A stretch of 27,140 nt of DNA from an uncultured Prevotellaceae bacterium (GTDB taxonomy: Bacteria; Bacteroidota; Bacteroidia; Bacteroidales; Bacteroidaceae): positions 1 to 27,140 of the forward strand of contig OMXX01000050.1 of the NCBI GenBank assembly GCA_900315105.1, written 5' to 3'. The position numbers were made by a program, and so were the translations under genes. Below the pieces are notes generated by a model. The model was given only the letters and a program-made list of their open reading frames with translations. It was not told the DNA's origin and searched no databases. Shown here one piece after another: positions 7,551-14,835 of this stretch (positions are counted from its first letter, which is position 1; every line of letters starts with the position of its first letter).

Positions 7551-9431
7551 ATGTATATATCAAAAACTAGGTTTATAAACTGGACGCGCTGCCCGATGTA
7601 TTTCCCTATGGAATTGAAACACAATCCTATGGGGATGGATGACATTGATGCTGAACGTGAACGCCGCGAGGAAATGATGAGCGAACTGATAAGCGGAATG
7701 TCATCAGCAGAAGGAAGCGTGGATGAAGAAGAGTTTGATGCCAAGCCAAGTGAGGAACTTGAGGCCCTACTTCCATACTATAATCAGGTGGAGGATGAGG
7801 CTCTGAAGGTTGCCAAAAGGTATTTCAAGGGGACTTTCATAGCAGACTCAAAGGATGTGCATAAGCAGAAACTCTTTGAGTATGAACTGCACGGACATAC
7901 CTACCGTTGCTATGTGGATATATACAATGAGAATGAGGATGAAATAAACATCATAGAGGTAAAAGCCACCACTTGCAGTAAGTTTACTGACATTGAGCAC
8001 TCTGACAAAAAGAGTGGAATAACGTATACTTTGTTTGTTAAGGATAACAACATATTGCGTCTTAACGATGCCGAGAGAAATGAAAAGGTGGATAAGTGGT
8101 TCAAGGAAAAGAAAGCCTTATTACTCAACCGTTACAGGGATGAAGGTAAATATCCACATGATATTGCCTTTCAGAAGTTTGTTATAGAACATGCCTTGCA
8201 TAAGGCTGAGGATAGTCGCAAGGTGAACTACTATCTTGCGGTTCTCAATAACAAATATGTGTATGATGGAACCATTGATTCTGATGGTAAAAACATCTAC
8301 AACAAAATAGATGATCAGGAGATTATTACATTCATAGACATGAATGAAATATCTAAGGAATATCAGCCTTTCATTCTTAAAGAAGTTGCCACTCTTGAAA
8401 GCTATATCTCTACTCCACATGACATCAGCAAAAAAGTTCCTGTAGGTGAATGGTGTGCCTGGAACAAGAATACGGAATGTATATTCTATAGCCATTGTTT
8501 CCAAAAACTTAGGAATGTCCCTGACAAGAACATGGCTAATAAATATTTGTATTTTCATGGTTTCAAGGAAGGTAATATCGAGAACAAGTATCAACTCATA
8601 AATGAAGGGTATTACAAGTTTGATGATGTGCCTGTGGATTGGCTGAAAAAGAACTACCAGCTAATACAGAGGGACTGTTATGACAACGACACAGAGTATA
8701 TAGACAAAGAAAAGTTGAAATATTGGTTTGACCAAATCGAATATCCAATCTATCATTTTGACTTTGAGTCCTTCCCATGCCCTTTACCACGCTTTAGTGG
8801 TGAAATTCCTTATAGGCAATCCGTATTTGAGTTCTCACTACACATAGAGCGCGAACCAGGCATTTGTGATAAGGAGAAAGACAATGTTATCTTCCTCAAT
8901 AATGAATGTAATGATGATGAACGTAAAGATCTGGCAAAAGCGATAATTGACAATTTTGAGTTCAATGAAGATGGATCACTTCATGGTACGATGCTTGCCC
9001 AGAATACAGACTTTGAGAAAAAACGCTTGGAGGAACTTGCAAAACTGTTCCCAGAATATAGCAAGAAGTTGCTTGCAATCAGGAATAAGTCGGCAGACCT
9101 GATACATCTATTGAGGACCAATAGTAAGATGTATGAAGCAGCCTTTCCTAAGCGTGCAGAAATCATTAACTACTATCACAAAGATCTTAGTGGAAGTTAT
9201 TCCATCAAGAAGACTCTCCCTGTGCTTGTCCCATCATTAACATATCAAGGTATGGATGTCGGCAATGGAGTGCAAGCATACATTGCATATCTCAACTATG
9301 ACTCGCCAGAACCTACCTTGGGAATTATGAAGACAAAGGAAGAGCGTAGAGCTGCACTTTCACGCTATTGTCAGCAAGACACTTGGGCTATGGTGGAGAT
9401 ATTGAGAGCGGTAAGGGCTAAGATACAGTAA
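7551..9431 (+). CDS. DUF2779 protein: Cas4-like nuclease fused to DnaQ-like exonuclease
   Basis: A 626-residue protein. Part 1 resembles the RecB/Cas4 PD-(D/E)XK nuclease fold: D123 and E136-V-K138 form the metal site. C14 (in NWTRCP) with C302, C310 and C316 (WCAWNKNTEC...YSHC) match the four-cysteine Fe-S cluster arrangement of Cas4 and AddB. Part 2 (about 398-626) is DUF2779 and has DEDD-exonuclease-like motifs: D404-F-E406 (YHFDFES), QNTDFE around 484-489, and Y606-CQQ-D610. Members are predicted nucleases of unknown biological role. The protein carries two candidate nuclease active sites. It sits upstream of an ADP-ribosyltransferase/NADAR pair inside the insertion, which suggests a defence or DNA-processing job. 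A hairpin terminator follows at 9492. Confidence 0.82.
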   Translation: MYISKTRFINWTRCPMYFPMELKHNPMGMDDIDAERERREEMMSELISGMSSAEGSVDEEEFDAKPSEELEALLPYYNQVEDEALKVAKRYFKGTFIADSKDVHKQKLFEYELHGHTYRCYVDIYNENEDEINIIEVKATTCSKFTDIEHSDKKSGITYTLFVKDNNILRLNDAERNEKVDKWFKEKKALLLNRYRDEGKYPHDIAFQKFVIEHALHKAEDSRKVNYYLAVLNNKYVYDGTIDSDGKNIYNKIDDQEIITFIDMNEISKEYQPFILKEVATLESYISTPHDISKKVPVGEWCAWNKNTECIFYSHCFQKLRNVPDKNMANKYLYFHGFKEGNIENKYQLINEGYYKFDDVPVDWLKKNYQLIQRDCYDNDTEYIDKEKLKYWFDQIEYPIYHFDFESFPCPLPRFSGEIPYRQSVFEFSLHIEREPGICDKEKDNVIFLNNECNDDERKDLAKAIIDNFEFNEDGSLHGTMLAQNTDFEKKRLEELAKLFPEYSKKLLAIRNKSADLIHLLRTNSKMYEAAFPKRAEIINYYHKDLSGSYSIKKTLPVLVPSLTYQGMDVGNGVQAYIAYLNYDSPEPTLGIMKTKEERRAALSRYCQQDTWAMVEILRAVRAKIQ

Positions 9432-9491
9432 TCACAAGAAATATTGTGTATGCAAAGCCTGCTCATCAAGCTATAAATGAGAATGCAGAAG

Positions 9492-9530
9492 AACAAATGG
9501 AGATTGATTTTATGTCAATTTCCATTTGTT
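9492..9530 (+). terminator. Strong hairpin after the DUF2779 gene
   Basis: A 16-bp stem (9492-9507 with 9515-9530, one G-T wobble) closes a 7-nt loop 60 bases after the stop. There is no long T-run, but the stem strength and location suit a transcription terminator. It separates the nuclease from the ADP-ribosyltransferase pair. Confidence 0.6.
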
Positions 9531-9575
9531 GCTATAGTATCCTTTTAAATAACGTGTCTAATATGCACCTCAATT

Positions 9576-10151
9576 ATGAAAACGAAGACAAAAACATTAT
9601 TCCACGGCTCTCCTTTCTTGTTTGACCAGTTTGACCTTTCTGGAGCTGGTGAAGGAACAGGAATTAAGTTTGGCTTTGGCGTTTATCTGACAGAAGTTGA
9701 GGCATCTGCTGTGCATTACTCACAACCACGCAACCTTGACTTGATGCCAGAGCATTATCTATATACAGTAGAAATTCCCGATTTATCAGAGAACAATCAC
9801 ATAGTGTCTGCATTACCAGTCTCTCCCATTATCATTAAGAAGGTGGAGGAGGAACTTGGTATTTCAGTACCCCTTAAGGTAACAACCAAGGGGAAAGATT
9901 TCAGAAAATGGTTAGGAACAATTCTTACAGATGCAAAGAAGGCAGGCTTTGCAGAAGAAAAAGTAAGTGCAGAATTTCTCAATAGCATCGGAGTTCTCTA
10001 CAATGTATGGCCTACAGCCCAGACAAAGCCAGATGGACCTAAGAATATTGCTGTGTTTGATGTTTCTAATATTCGCATCATCAAGCGAGAACAAATAGAA
10101 ATCAGAGAAGAAAAGAACAAATGGGTTCTTGTAAGTAGAAAAGAAGTATAA
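9576..10151 (+). CDS. ADP-ribosyltransferase-like protein (polyvalent-protein ART type)
   Basis: A 191-residue cytoplasmic protein. LFHGSPFLFDQFDLSGAGEG (from residue 8) followed by FGFGVYLTE (34-40) is the hallmark start of the H-Y-type ART fold: H10 in FHGS and Y37 in GVYLT. It is close to the ART modules of phage/plasmid polyvalent proteins. The C-terminal GVLYNVWP...KNIAVFDVSNIRII matches the last beta strands of that family. The third catalytic acid of the H-Y-E triad is not obvious there, so activity is uncertain. The family transfers ADP-ribose from NAD+ to protein or nucleic acid. Its stop codon overlaps the start of a NADAR gene (TAATG). NADAR proteins can remove ADP-ribose from guanine, so a writer/eraser pair is likely. 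Confidence 0.68.
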   Translation: MKTKTKTLFHGSPFLFDQFDLSGAGEGTGIKFGFGVYLTEVEASAVHYSQPRNLDLMPEHYLYTVEIPDLSENNHIVSALPVSPIIIKKVEEELGISVPLKVTTKGKDFRKWLGTILTDAKKAGFAEEKVSAEFLNSIGVLYNVWPTAQTKPDGPKNIAVFDVSNIRIIKREQIEIREEKNKWVLVSRKEV

Positions 10152-10771
10152 TGAGCAAACATAGCGTCTATCCTTTCATCCAAAGATTCTATCCTGAGTA
10201 TGATGGCATACAATCATACCCTGCATCTGAATGTGCAGTATTTTGCAAGACCAATGAAGAATGGGGAATATTGAGCAATATGGCTTCAACTCCAATAATC
10301 ATAAAAGGAGTTGAGTTCAAGAGCGCAGAGCATATTTTCCAAATGTTGAAATTCATTGAAGCAGAATATGTAAAGAAAGTATGGCAAGGTATCACGGCAA
10401 ATAACAAGATAAGTCAAAACATTAAGATGACTGCCAAGAGTTATGAGCCAGAGCACAGACGCGCAGATTGGGGCAGCATGATAGTTGATGCTCTTAAATA
10501 CGCTATGCAGAAGAAATATGAACAATGTGAATCATTCCGTCAAGAATTAGACAGAAGCAAAGGATTATACATTGTTGAAAAACAGGCAAATCCAAAGAAA
10601 CCTGCAGATACTTGGAGTGCCAAACAAGAAGGTGATATGTGGGTTGGTTCAAACCTCACAGGCAGACTATTGATGGAACTGCGCGATAATGGCAGATTGG
10701 AATATCATCTACCTAATGATGCTTTAAGGTTCATTGATATACTCAAACCTGAATTATCAAAGGATATATGA
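10151..10771 (+). CDS. NADAR family protein (YbiA-like, DUF1768), candidate antitoxin
   Basis: A 206-residue protein with the NADAR signature: EEWGILSNMASTPIIIKGVEF (from residue 36), then S58-A-E60-H61-I-F63-Q64-M-L-K67, the S.EH.FQ..K motif with the conserved Glu. A DW...(V)(D)ALKYAMQKKYEQ stretch and the closing NLTGRLLMELRD (N.LG..LM.IR in the family) are also present. The N-terminal ~25 residues are an extra cap. Known members act on ADP-ribose-type N-glycosidic bonds, including ADP-ribosyl-guanine left by DarT1-type toxins, and E. coli YbiA acts in riboflavin-intermediate breakdown. ATG at 10151 overlaps the ART stop by 1 base, implying translational coupling. Antitoxin function is inferred from this pairing. 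Confidence 0.82.
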   Translation: MSKHSVYPFIQRFYPEYDGIQSYPASECAVFCKTNEEWGILSNMASTPIIIKGVEFKSAEHIFQMLKFIEAEYVKKVWQGITANNKISQNIKMTAKSYEPEHRRADWGSMIVDALKYAMQKKYEQCESFRQELDRSKGLYIVEKQANPKKPADTWSAKQEGDMWVGSNLTGRLLMELRDNGRLEYHLPNDALRFIDILKPELSKDI

Positions 10772-10813
10772 GATTACCGGGAATTTGTTGAAGAATAAAA
10801 AAATCTGACATTA

Positions 10814-10845
10814 TTTGGAGTTTTGAATATAATTGCGTATCATTG
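10814..10845 (+). promoter_or_regulatory. Promoter for the rhodanese-like fragment
   Basis: TTTG at 10814-10817 (context ATTATTTGGA) and TATCATTG at 10838-10845 (one mismatch to TAnnTTTG) are separated by 20 nt. The start ATG 10888 is 42 bases downstream. The -33 context is nearly identical to that at 14534. Confidence 0.5.
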
Positions 10846-10887
10846 CAGCAATAGTAGATAATTCACAAAGAAGAAACAACAGAAACA

Positions 10888-11046
10888 ATGAAGAAGATAA
10901 TAATCATGAGTCTATTAGGCACTATATTCGGACTATTCAGTTGCAATGCGCAATCTGAGAAGTCTGGCTCTGACAACGGATTCAAAAGCGTTGAGGTTGA
11001 GGAGTTTGCGAAGGTGATAGCCGATACCGCCGTTGTTCGCCTTGAC
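10888..11046 (+). pseudogene. N-terminal fragment of a rhodanese-like lipoprotein
   Basis: Residues 1-19 are a lipoprotein signal with lipobox GLFSC (C19). The mature part SEKSGSDNGFKSVEVEEFAKVIAD...VVRLD reads like the start of a rhodanese domain, which normally continues V-R-T-x-x-E-(Y/F). At codon 53 (GAC, 11044-11046) it runs into the right GACTATA copy. From there the frame continues to a stop at 11172 only as antisense of the DUF4251-like gene. The active-site Cys region is missing, so the fragment cannot be a working sulfurtransferase. It marks the right end of the insertion. Confidence 0.7.
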
Positions 11047-11050
11047 TATA
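11044..11050. repeat. Right copy of 7-bp direct repeat GACTATA
   Basis: Identical to 3291-3297 and in the same orientation. It marks the right junction of the putative insertion. The bases flanking it on either side differ from those at the left copy. Confidence 0.75.
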
Positions 11051-11242
11051 TACCTCATCCATATATGGAAGATGTACAAAAGCGGAGTCGTTCCTCATTT
11101 CAAAGGAAAATCCAGATAGTCCAGCTCTTGCTCGATAAGACATGGGTGACATCTCATAGACATCTGCCTTGAATTCAAATTTTTGAGCCATTGTTGTCAT
11201 AGCTTCAAACAGTAAAATGATACAAAAACAACTTTTGAACAT
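11044..11242 (-). pseudogene. N-terminal half of the split DUF4251-like secreted protein
   Basis: On the minus strand ATG at 11242 starts a signal peptide (MFKSCFCIILLFEAMTTMAQ, cleavage after AQ). A beta-rich domain follows (KFEFKADVYEM..., RNDSAFVHLPYMDEVYS). The frame breaks at the GACTATA repeat and continues into rhodanese antisense. The matching C-terminal half is at 3052-3297. The joined product has 145 residues and would be exported. DUF4251 proteins are common in Bacteroidetes and have no known function. Confidence 0.8.
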
Positions 11243-11395
11243 AATAACAAAAATCAAAATAGGGATAGCCTTTCCACAGTGACCTTCCCTATTATCATAG
11301 ATACAAAAAGGTGTTTACTTTGCAGCCTCGATAGAATCCTTTCGGAACTCTTTCATTGCTCTATCTATCGCAACCGAAGTATTGTTTTAAGGAAA

Positions 11396-12190
11396 TCAAT
11401 TAAATTCTTTTGCCTTGTCCAAATAAATCAAATGATCTTCATACTCTGTAAATATAGGACAATAATTGTATGCTAATATAACAATATTATCAAAACCTAT
11501 GTCAATAATTTTGCTATGTGAAAATAGAGACGTGTATTTAATGCCATCGTGTTTTGTGTTCATTAATTTATAAACAGATGGAAAAATTTGCTCTCCGTCC
11601 CAAGGGGTATCATATGCATCACAATATATACATGCATTTTTCGTTTCGTCTTTTAATATATAGGCGTAGGTGTAGATTCCTTCATGAAGGTCATCTAGAA
11701 TCGTTACATCTTTGTTTAGAGGATACCATATTTTGTTTTCATGACCATTGTAAAATGGAATATAATGATAAGCCAATATATCATGCCCTGAAAAATATTC
11801 ATTAGATTCATCTGTAGAGTAGCGGCCTAATATGTTATCTCCACTTTTTTCGTATTGTCTTACTTCATAAACTATATGCATATCACCTCTGCAGGCAATA
11901 ATGTATAATCCATCTTGAGGAATACTTGAATTTTGTGGAAAGACATTCATCCACTTAATATCTGCATAAAGAATTTTATCTATTCTAAATGATAGAGATA
12001 TTGTATAAGTATTATCATTATTGATGTCTGCTCTTTTGATATCTGCTGTAATGCATTTTCCTCCATATGAGTATTTGACAGATCTCAAGTAATAGATTTT
12101 CTGTTCATTTCCATCCTTAGAATATACAATTTCTAAAGGACATTGATAAGTAATTGCAATGTCAATTTTATTTTTTATTAGGTCTTCCAT
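11396..12190 (-). CDS. Unknown protein, WYL-like N-terminal domain
   Basis: A 264-residue soluble protein rich in Tyr, Ile and Asp. Residues 8-80 (IDIAITYQCPLEIVYSKDG, then YLRSVKYSYGGKCITADIKR, then SLSFRIDKIL) resemble a WYL domain: a small beta-barrel in which a residue near the start of strand 2, a YL-type strand and an F-R-I-D-K-I strand follow in order. The classic W-Y-L residues are not clear. The rest is beta-rich with repeated DGLYII/EGIYTYAYIL-type strands. No HTH is visible. WYL domains bind ligands or nucleic acids in phage-response regulators. Assignment is tentative. A TAATTTTG box lies upstream on the same strand. Confidence 0.6.
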   Translation of the reverse strand: MEDLIKNKIDIAITYQCPLEIVYSKDGNEQKIYYLRSVKYSYGGKCITADIKRADINNDNTYTISLSFRIDKILYADIKWMNVFPQNSSIPQDGLYIIACRGDMHIVYEVRQYEKSGDNILGRYSTDESNEYFSGHDILAYHYIPFYNGHENKIWYPLNKDVTILDDLHEGIYTYAYILKDETKNACIYCDAYDTPWDGEQIFPSVYKLMNTKHDGIKYTSLFSHSKIIDIGFDNIVILAYNYCPIFTEYEDHLIYLDKAKEFN

Positions 12191-12227
12191 ATTATTTGTT
12201 TGTTAGTATAGAATAATAATCAAAATG

Positions 12228-12235
12228 CAAAATTA
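12228..12235 (-). promoter_or_regulatory. -7 box for the 12190 gene
   Basis: The minus strand reads TAATTTTG (TAnnTTTG) 37 bases before the start at 12190. The expected -33 position has TTGG rather than TTTG. Confidence 0.45.
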
Positions 12236-12300
12236 CAAAAAACGCTCAAATCCAACCTATATTTAATTCAAAACTATAGATTTACAGTAAAAAACATGTT

Positions 12301-13284
12301 TTATTGTACTAAATCTAGCCAATAACATGGTTCAACGTCATGTTTTGACTCATTTCCATCCTTTGTGATACTCAGCAGTTCTTTTTCGCTCTCATAGTAT
12401 ATATCACCGAGATATATTTCCAGGTTGCCCTTTTTGAAATAATATCCTCTCATATTTGCGGAGCCGCCAATTTCTACATATCCGCTCAATAACATCTTAG
12501 GTTTTCCCCGTAAATTGTAATTTTGGGGATAAACTGCAAGTCTGAATTCCTCATCACCTCTTAACTTGAAAGGTTGAAGTTGAGGAGCGCTGTAGATAAA
12601 ACCATCAGTGTGAAAGTTTTCTTCTTTCATCACTTTTCTCTCCCTGATATCTATACGTATTATGGAACCATCGGTGATGTCCTTGTAGCAGCAGAATGGA
12701 TGCCAACCATTACCTCTTATCGATTCATGCAAGCTTTCCATTTCCTGCTTAACCAATTCATCATATAATTGTTGCTCCTGTGAAGAATAGTAATCGATTA
12801 TTGTCAGTGAATCATATACCCATATTGAAGCATTTTCCTCCCCCCAGCTATAACCTCTATATCCATGACTTTTCCAGTCTGATATCTTGGTATTTTTTAT
12901 CTTTTCCCTATATTTTATATCAAATATCTTATCGAATTTCGATAACATATCCTTTGAATCCCTAATATCACGCATAGGATACTTCCTGCCTATAGGGAAA
13001 GAGCAGAGAGATGTGAATTTCTCGGCATCTCCATTTGCTATGCTCTTCATAATGGCCTCAATATTTTGTGTTCCACCAGCAACGTCTTTATTAGGATCAT
13101 ACAGCGAAGGAGATTGCATTGAATCAGATTTCGTAATAGTTGTTGTCTGTGGAATGGCAATGACGCTGTCTTCGGAGACATCAGCTGCCTTTTGGGGCTG
13201 CTTGTCTTCCCTACTATGATAATTGCATGAAAAAAGCGTTATCAATCCCAGCAATATTGCTACATTTCTTACTATATTCCTCAT
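12301..13284 (-). CDS. Lipoprotein of unknown function
   Basis: A 327-residue protein with a clear lipoprotein signal: a basic start, a hydrophobic run, and lipobox LFSC (C20), followed by a ~45-residue low-complexity linker. The mature domain begins with IEAIMKSIANGDAEKFTSLCSFPI, a pattern seen in NTF2-like lipoproteins. A large beta-rich C-terminal part ends at YWLDLVQ. It is probably anchored to the outer or inner membrane and faces the periplasm or cell surface. No enzyme motif is seen. The upstream gap (13285-13459) holds only a possible short reading frame. Confidence 0.75.
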   Translation of the reverse strand: MRNIVRNVAILLGLITLFSCNYHSREDKQPQKAADVSEDSVIAIPQTTTITKSDSMQSPSLYDPNKDVAGGTQNIEAIMKSIANGDAEKFTSLCSFPIGRKYPMRDIRDSKDMLSKFDKIFDIKYREKIKNTKISDWKSHGYRGYSWGEENASIWVYDSLTIIDYYSSQEQQLYDELVKQEMESLHESIRGNGWHPFCCYKDITDGSIIRIDIRERKVMKEENFHTDGFIYSAPQLQPFKLRGDEEFRLAVYPQNYNLRGKPKMLLSGYVEIGGSANMRGYYFKKGNLEIYLGDIYYESEKELLSITKDGNESKHDVEPCYWLDLVQ

Positions 13285-13319
13285 ATCACTTACGTTTTCA
13301 ATTGCAGGATTAAATAGTC

Positions 13320-13433
13320 TTACCTCAAGTATAGTTCTTTACATACAAACTTTCCTCTTTTTCGTTCCAAGTACCATTTTAAAATAGTCGTTATCGGCAC
13401 TTCTTTGTTTGTATCAGGTATGGAATACGGCAT
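13320..13433 (-). CDS. Possible 37-residue protein
   Basis: The minus strand has a short frame from ATG 13433 to TAA 13320 that starts MPYSIPDTNKEVPITTILKW and goes on with a basic YLERKRGKF stretch. Composition is protein-like, and it lies 26 bases after the DnaB-like ATPase gene and 35 before the lipoprotein gene. It may be a real small gene or the remnant of a larger one; no family is recognised. Confidence 0.35.
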   Translation of the reverse strand: MPYSIPDTNKEVPITTILKWYLERKRGKFVCKELYLR

Positions 13434-13459
13434 AATATGTTGTTTTATACTTCTACGAA

Positions 13460-14281
13460 TCAAATAGTTTTATTTATACAAGTATAGTCCCTTCTGTATA
13501 AGCGATCTAATAGCAACAAATGTATCTTTTTCTCAGGATTACCTTTTTGTTTGAGAATTTCAAATCCGATGGTATTGTGCAAATCACGGTCATATTCATC
13601 TCGAAGGACATGGTAAAACTCGTAATTTATCAAGTTAATTGCAATGTCGTGACCATGAATCTCAATGTATTTACTTAAATCTGGTGATATAAGCATATCA
13701 TTTCCAAATTCATAATGTAAGACGCAACAAGTCGTTACTACAGGTATGTTAAGTTTCATTGCAAGAATCTTCTCACGACACACGTAACAGTTCTCAATCT
13801 CCGTTGTGGTATGAATCACTTCATCAAAAAATGCTATCTTGATATCTTTCTCTACTATAGTTTTTTCTATCGATTCAAAAAACTTCTCGCCTTCCAACCA
13901 ATCTGCTTTTTCGACATAGAGTGGTGCATCAGCAAGTTTCTTCAAATACGTTTTGACGCTGTCAGTTTCCAAATCTGTGTCTAAAGCAGAATGAATATTA
14001 CCTGTTTTTATACTACAATAATATGCTATCATAGAAGAAAGGAAATTCCTCTCCGACATGTTGTTAATAACAAATAAAGTAGGAATATGTTGATCGACCG
14101 CAATATTGTTTAACTGTGTAATAACAAACGCAGTCTTTCCTGAATTTTGGCATCCAGTGATAACTGTCATTTCTCCGGGGTAATATCCACCTAGAGTATC
14201 ATCAAGAAAATGGAATCCCGTTTTAATTGGATTCTCTTTCTTCTTGATTTCATTATTTATTATTGATTTGATATGTTCCAT
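13460..14281 (-). CDS. Orphan DnaB-like RecA-fold ATPase
   Basis: I take ATG 14281 as the start (273 residues); starting further upstream would run through the promoter box at 14330-14337. TGFHFLDDTLGGYYPGEMTV is the typical lead-in of DnaB helicase C-terminal and KaiC-type ATPases. It is followed by Walker A G43-C-Q-N-S-G-K-T50 and a Walker B-like IAFFDE (149-154). The DnaB N-terminal domain is missing and the C-terminal ~100 residues are divergent. It may be a stand-alone RecA-like ATPase acting on nucleic acid or a switch protein. It is transcribed divergently from the small secreted gene at 14600. Confidence 0.75.
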   Translation of the reverse strand: MEHIKSIINNEIKKKENPIKTGFHFLDDTLGGYYPGEMTVITGCQNSGKTAFVITQLNNIAVDQHIPTLFVINNMSERNFLSSMIAYYCSIKTGNIHSALDTDLETDSVKTYLKKLADAPLYVEKADWLEGEKFFESIEKTIVEKDIKIAFFDEVIHTTTEIENCYVCREKILAMKLNIPVVTTCCVLHYEFGNDMLISPDLSKYIEIHGHDIAINLINYEFYHVLRDEYDRDLHNTIGFEILKQKGNPEKKIHLLLLDRLYRRDYTCINKTI

Positions 14282-14329
14282 AATGACTATAATAGATAAT
14301 TGTGAGACTACACCTTGGATATTTGGATG

Positions 14330-14361
14330 CAAAAATAACAAATTATTTTGAAAACAGCAAC
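14330..14361 (-). promoter_or_regulatory. Promoter for the DnaB-like ATPase gene
   Basis: The minus strand reads GTTG (14358-14361), 20 nt, then TATTTTTG (14330-14337), 48 bases before the start codon at 14281. Confidence 0.5.
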
Positions 14362-14533
14362 AAATATTGTATATTATAATAGTTAGGCTAATAATATCCG
14401 AAACTGGCATTTGTAAAAATGCAAATCGACAGTCAATTCAGGATAGCAAACCACCCAACCTATCCCAAAGACTCCAAATATTAGAAACATGAAAATTAAA
14501 TTTCAATTGTTACGTAAAAAAAATGTGAGATTA

Positions 14534-14565
14534 TTTGGAAATTATGTAATAAATGCTTACTTTTG
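14534..14565 (+). promoter_or_regulatory. Promoter for the 59-residue secreted peptide gene
   Basis: TTTG at 14534-14537 (ATTATTTGGA context), 20 nt, TACTTTTG at 14558-14565. The start ATG 14600 is 34 bases on. This is a full match to TTTG-N20-TAnnTTTG. Confidence 0.65.
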
Positions 14566-14599
14566 CATGCATATAAATTTTACACTAAACGATTAACTC

Positions 14600-14779
14600 A
14601 TGAAAAAAGTTCTATTACCCCTTATTGGTGTGTCATTAATCACTGTCTTTTCTGCATTTTCATATTATGACAATGAGGAAGAATATGGTAACGACAATGT
14701 ATTTGACACCATTGTATCTGCCCAAACTGACACTGTGATGCCTATAAAAAACTTACCGGCTGAAGAATGGGCTGATTAA
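14600..14779 (+). CDS. 59-residue secreted or membrane-anchored peptide
   Basis: The frame ATG 14600 to TAA 14779 encodes a signal-like N-terminus (MKKVLLPLIGVSLITVFSAF) followed by an acidic mature part (SYYDNEEEYGNDNVFDTIVS..., ending LPAEEWAD). The excellent promoter upstream supports expression. No family is recognised. It is convergent with the thermonuclease gene. Confidence 0.6.
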   Translation: MKKVLLPLIGVSLITVFSAFSYYDNEEEYGNDNVFDTIVSAQTDTVMPIKNLPAEEWAD

Positions 14780-14835
14780 TACAAACACCCACACAACCTT
14801 TACAGGTTACGGATGCTCGCTTTTAATTCATTTAC

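Larger units (their letters stand above)
3298..11050. mobile_element. Putative 7.75-kb insertion carrying accessory genes
   Basis: The segment separates the two halves of a minus-strand DUF4251-like gene that lie in the right order and orientation. Removing 7753 bases (one GACTATA copy included) gives a continuous 145-codon frame. The insert has no transposase, integrase or recombinase that I can recognise. No terminal inverted repeats are visible: the left end reads CAAAATTGTAGG, the right end inward reads AAGGCGAACAAC. Its ends are broken genes, an LRR-like fragment on the left and a rhodanese-like lipoprotein fragment on the right, so it was probably moved in trans or assembled by recombination. 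Cargo includes a metallopeptidase, an LRR protein, a DUF2779 nuclease and an ADP-ribosyltransferase/NADAR pair. Confidence 0.7.
14282..14599. other. Divergent promoter region
   Basis: This 318-base gap separates a minus-strand ATPase gene from a plus-strand small peptide gene. It holds one promoter in each direction (14330-14361 minus and 14534-14565 plus). No further gene is supported. Confidence 0.6.

Noticed and set aside
7551..9431. Calling the nuclease a Cas4 protein
   Set aside because: It is three times the size of Cas4, carries a DUF2779 exonuclease-like half, and no other Cas proteins are present.
3298..11050. Inversion rather than insertion as the cause of the split gene
   Set aside because: Both halves are on the same strand and in the right order, which an inversion would not give.
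10888..11172. The full 94-codon frame of the rhodanese-like lipoprotein
   Set aside because: After codon 53 the residues are antisense of the DUF4251-like gene and do not resemble any rhodanese.
10982..11257. The longer minus-strand frame with a TTG start and a PQPQRF end
   Set aside because: The true start is ATG 11242 with a good signal peptide, and everything beyond 11044 is antisense of the rhodanese fragment.
11315..11384. Short minus-strand tail reading AIDRAMKEFRKDSIEAAK-stop
   Set aside because: It looks like the C-terminus of a lost gene, but an in-frame stop lies just upstream and only 13 codons follow its Met; too short to call.
13285..13319. Promoter for the lipoprotein gene
   Set aside because: No TAnnTTTG box is present on the minus strand close to the start.
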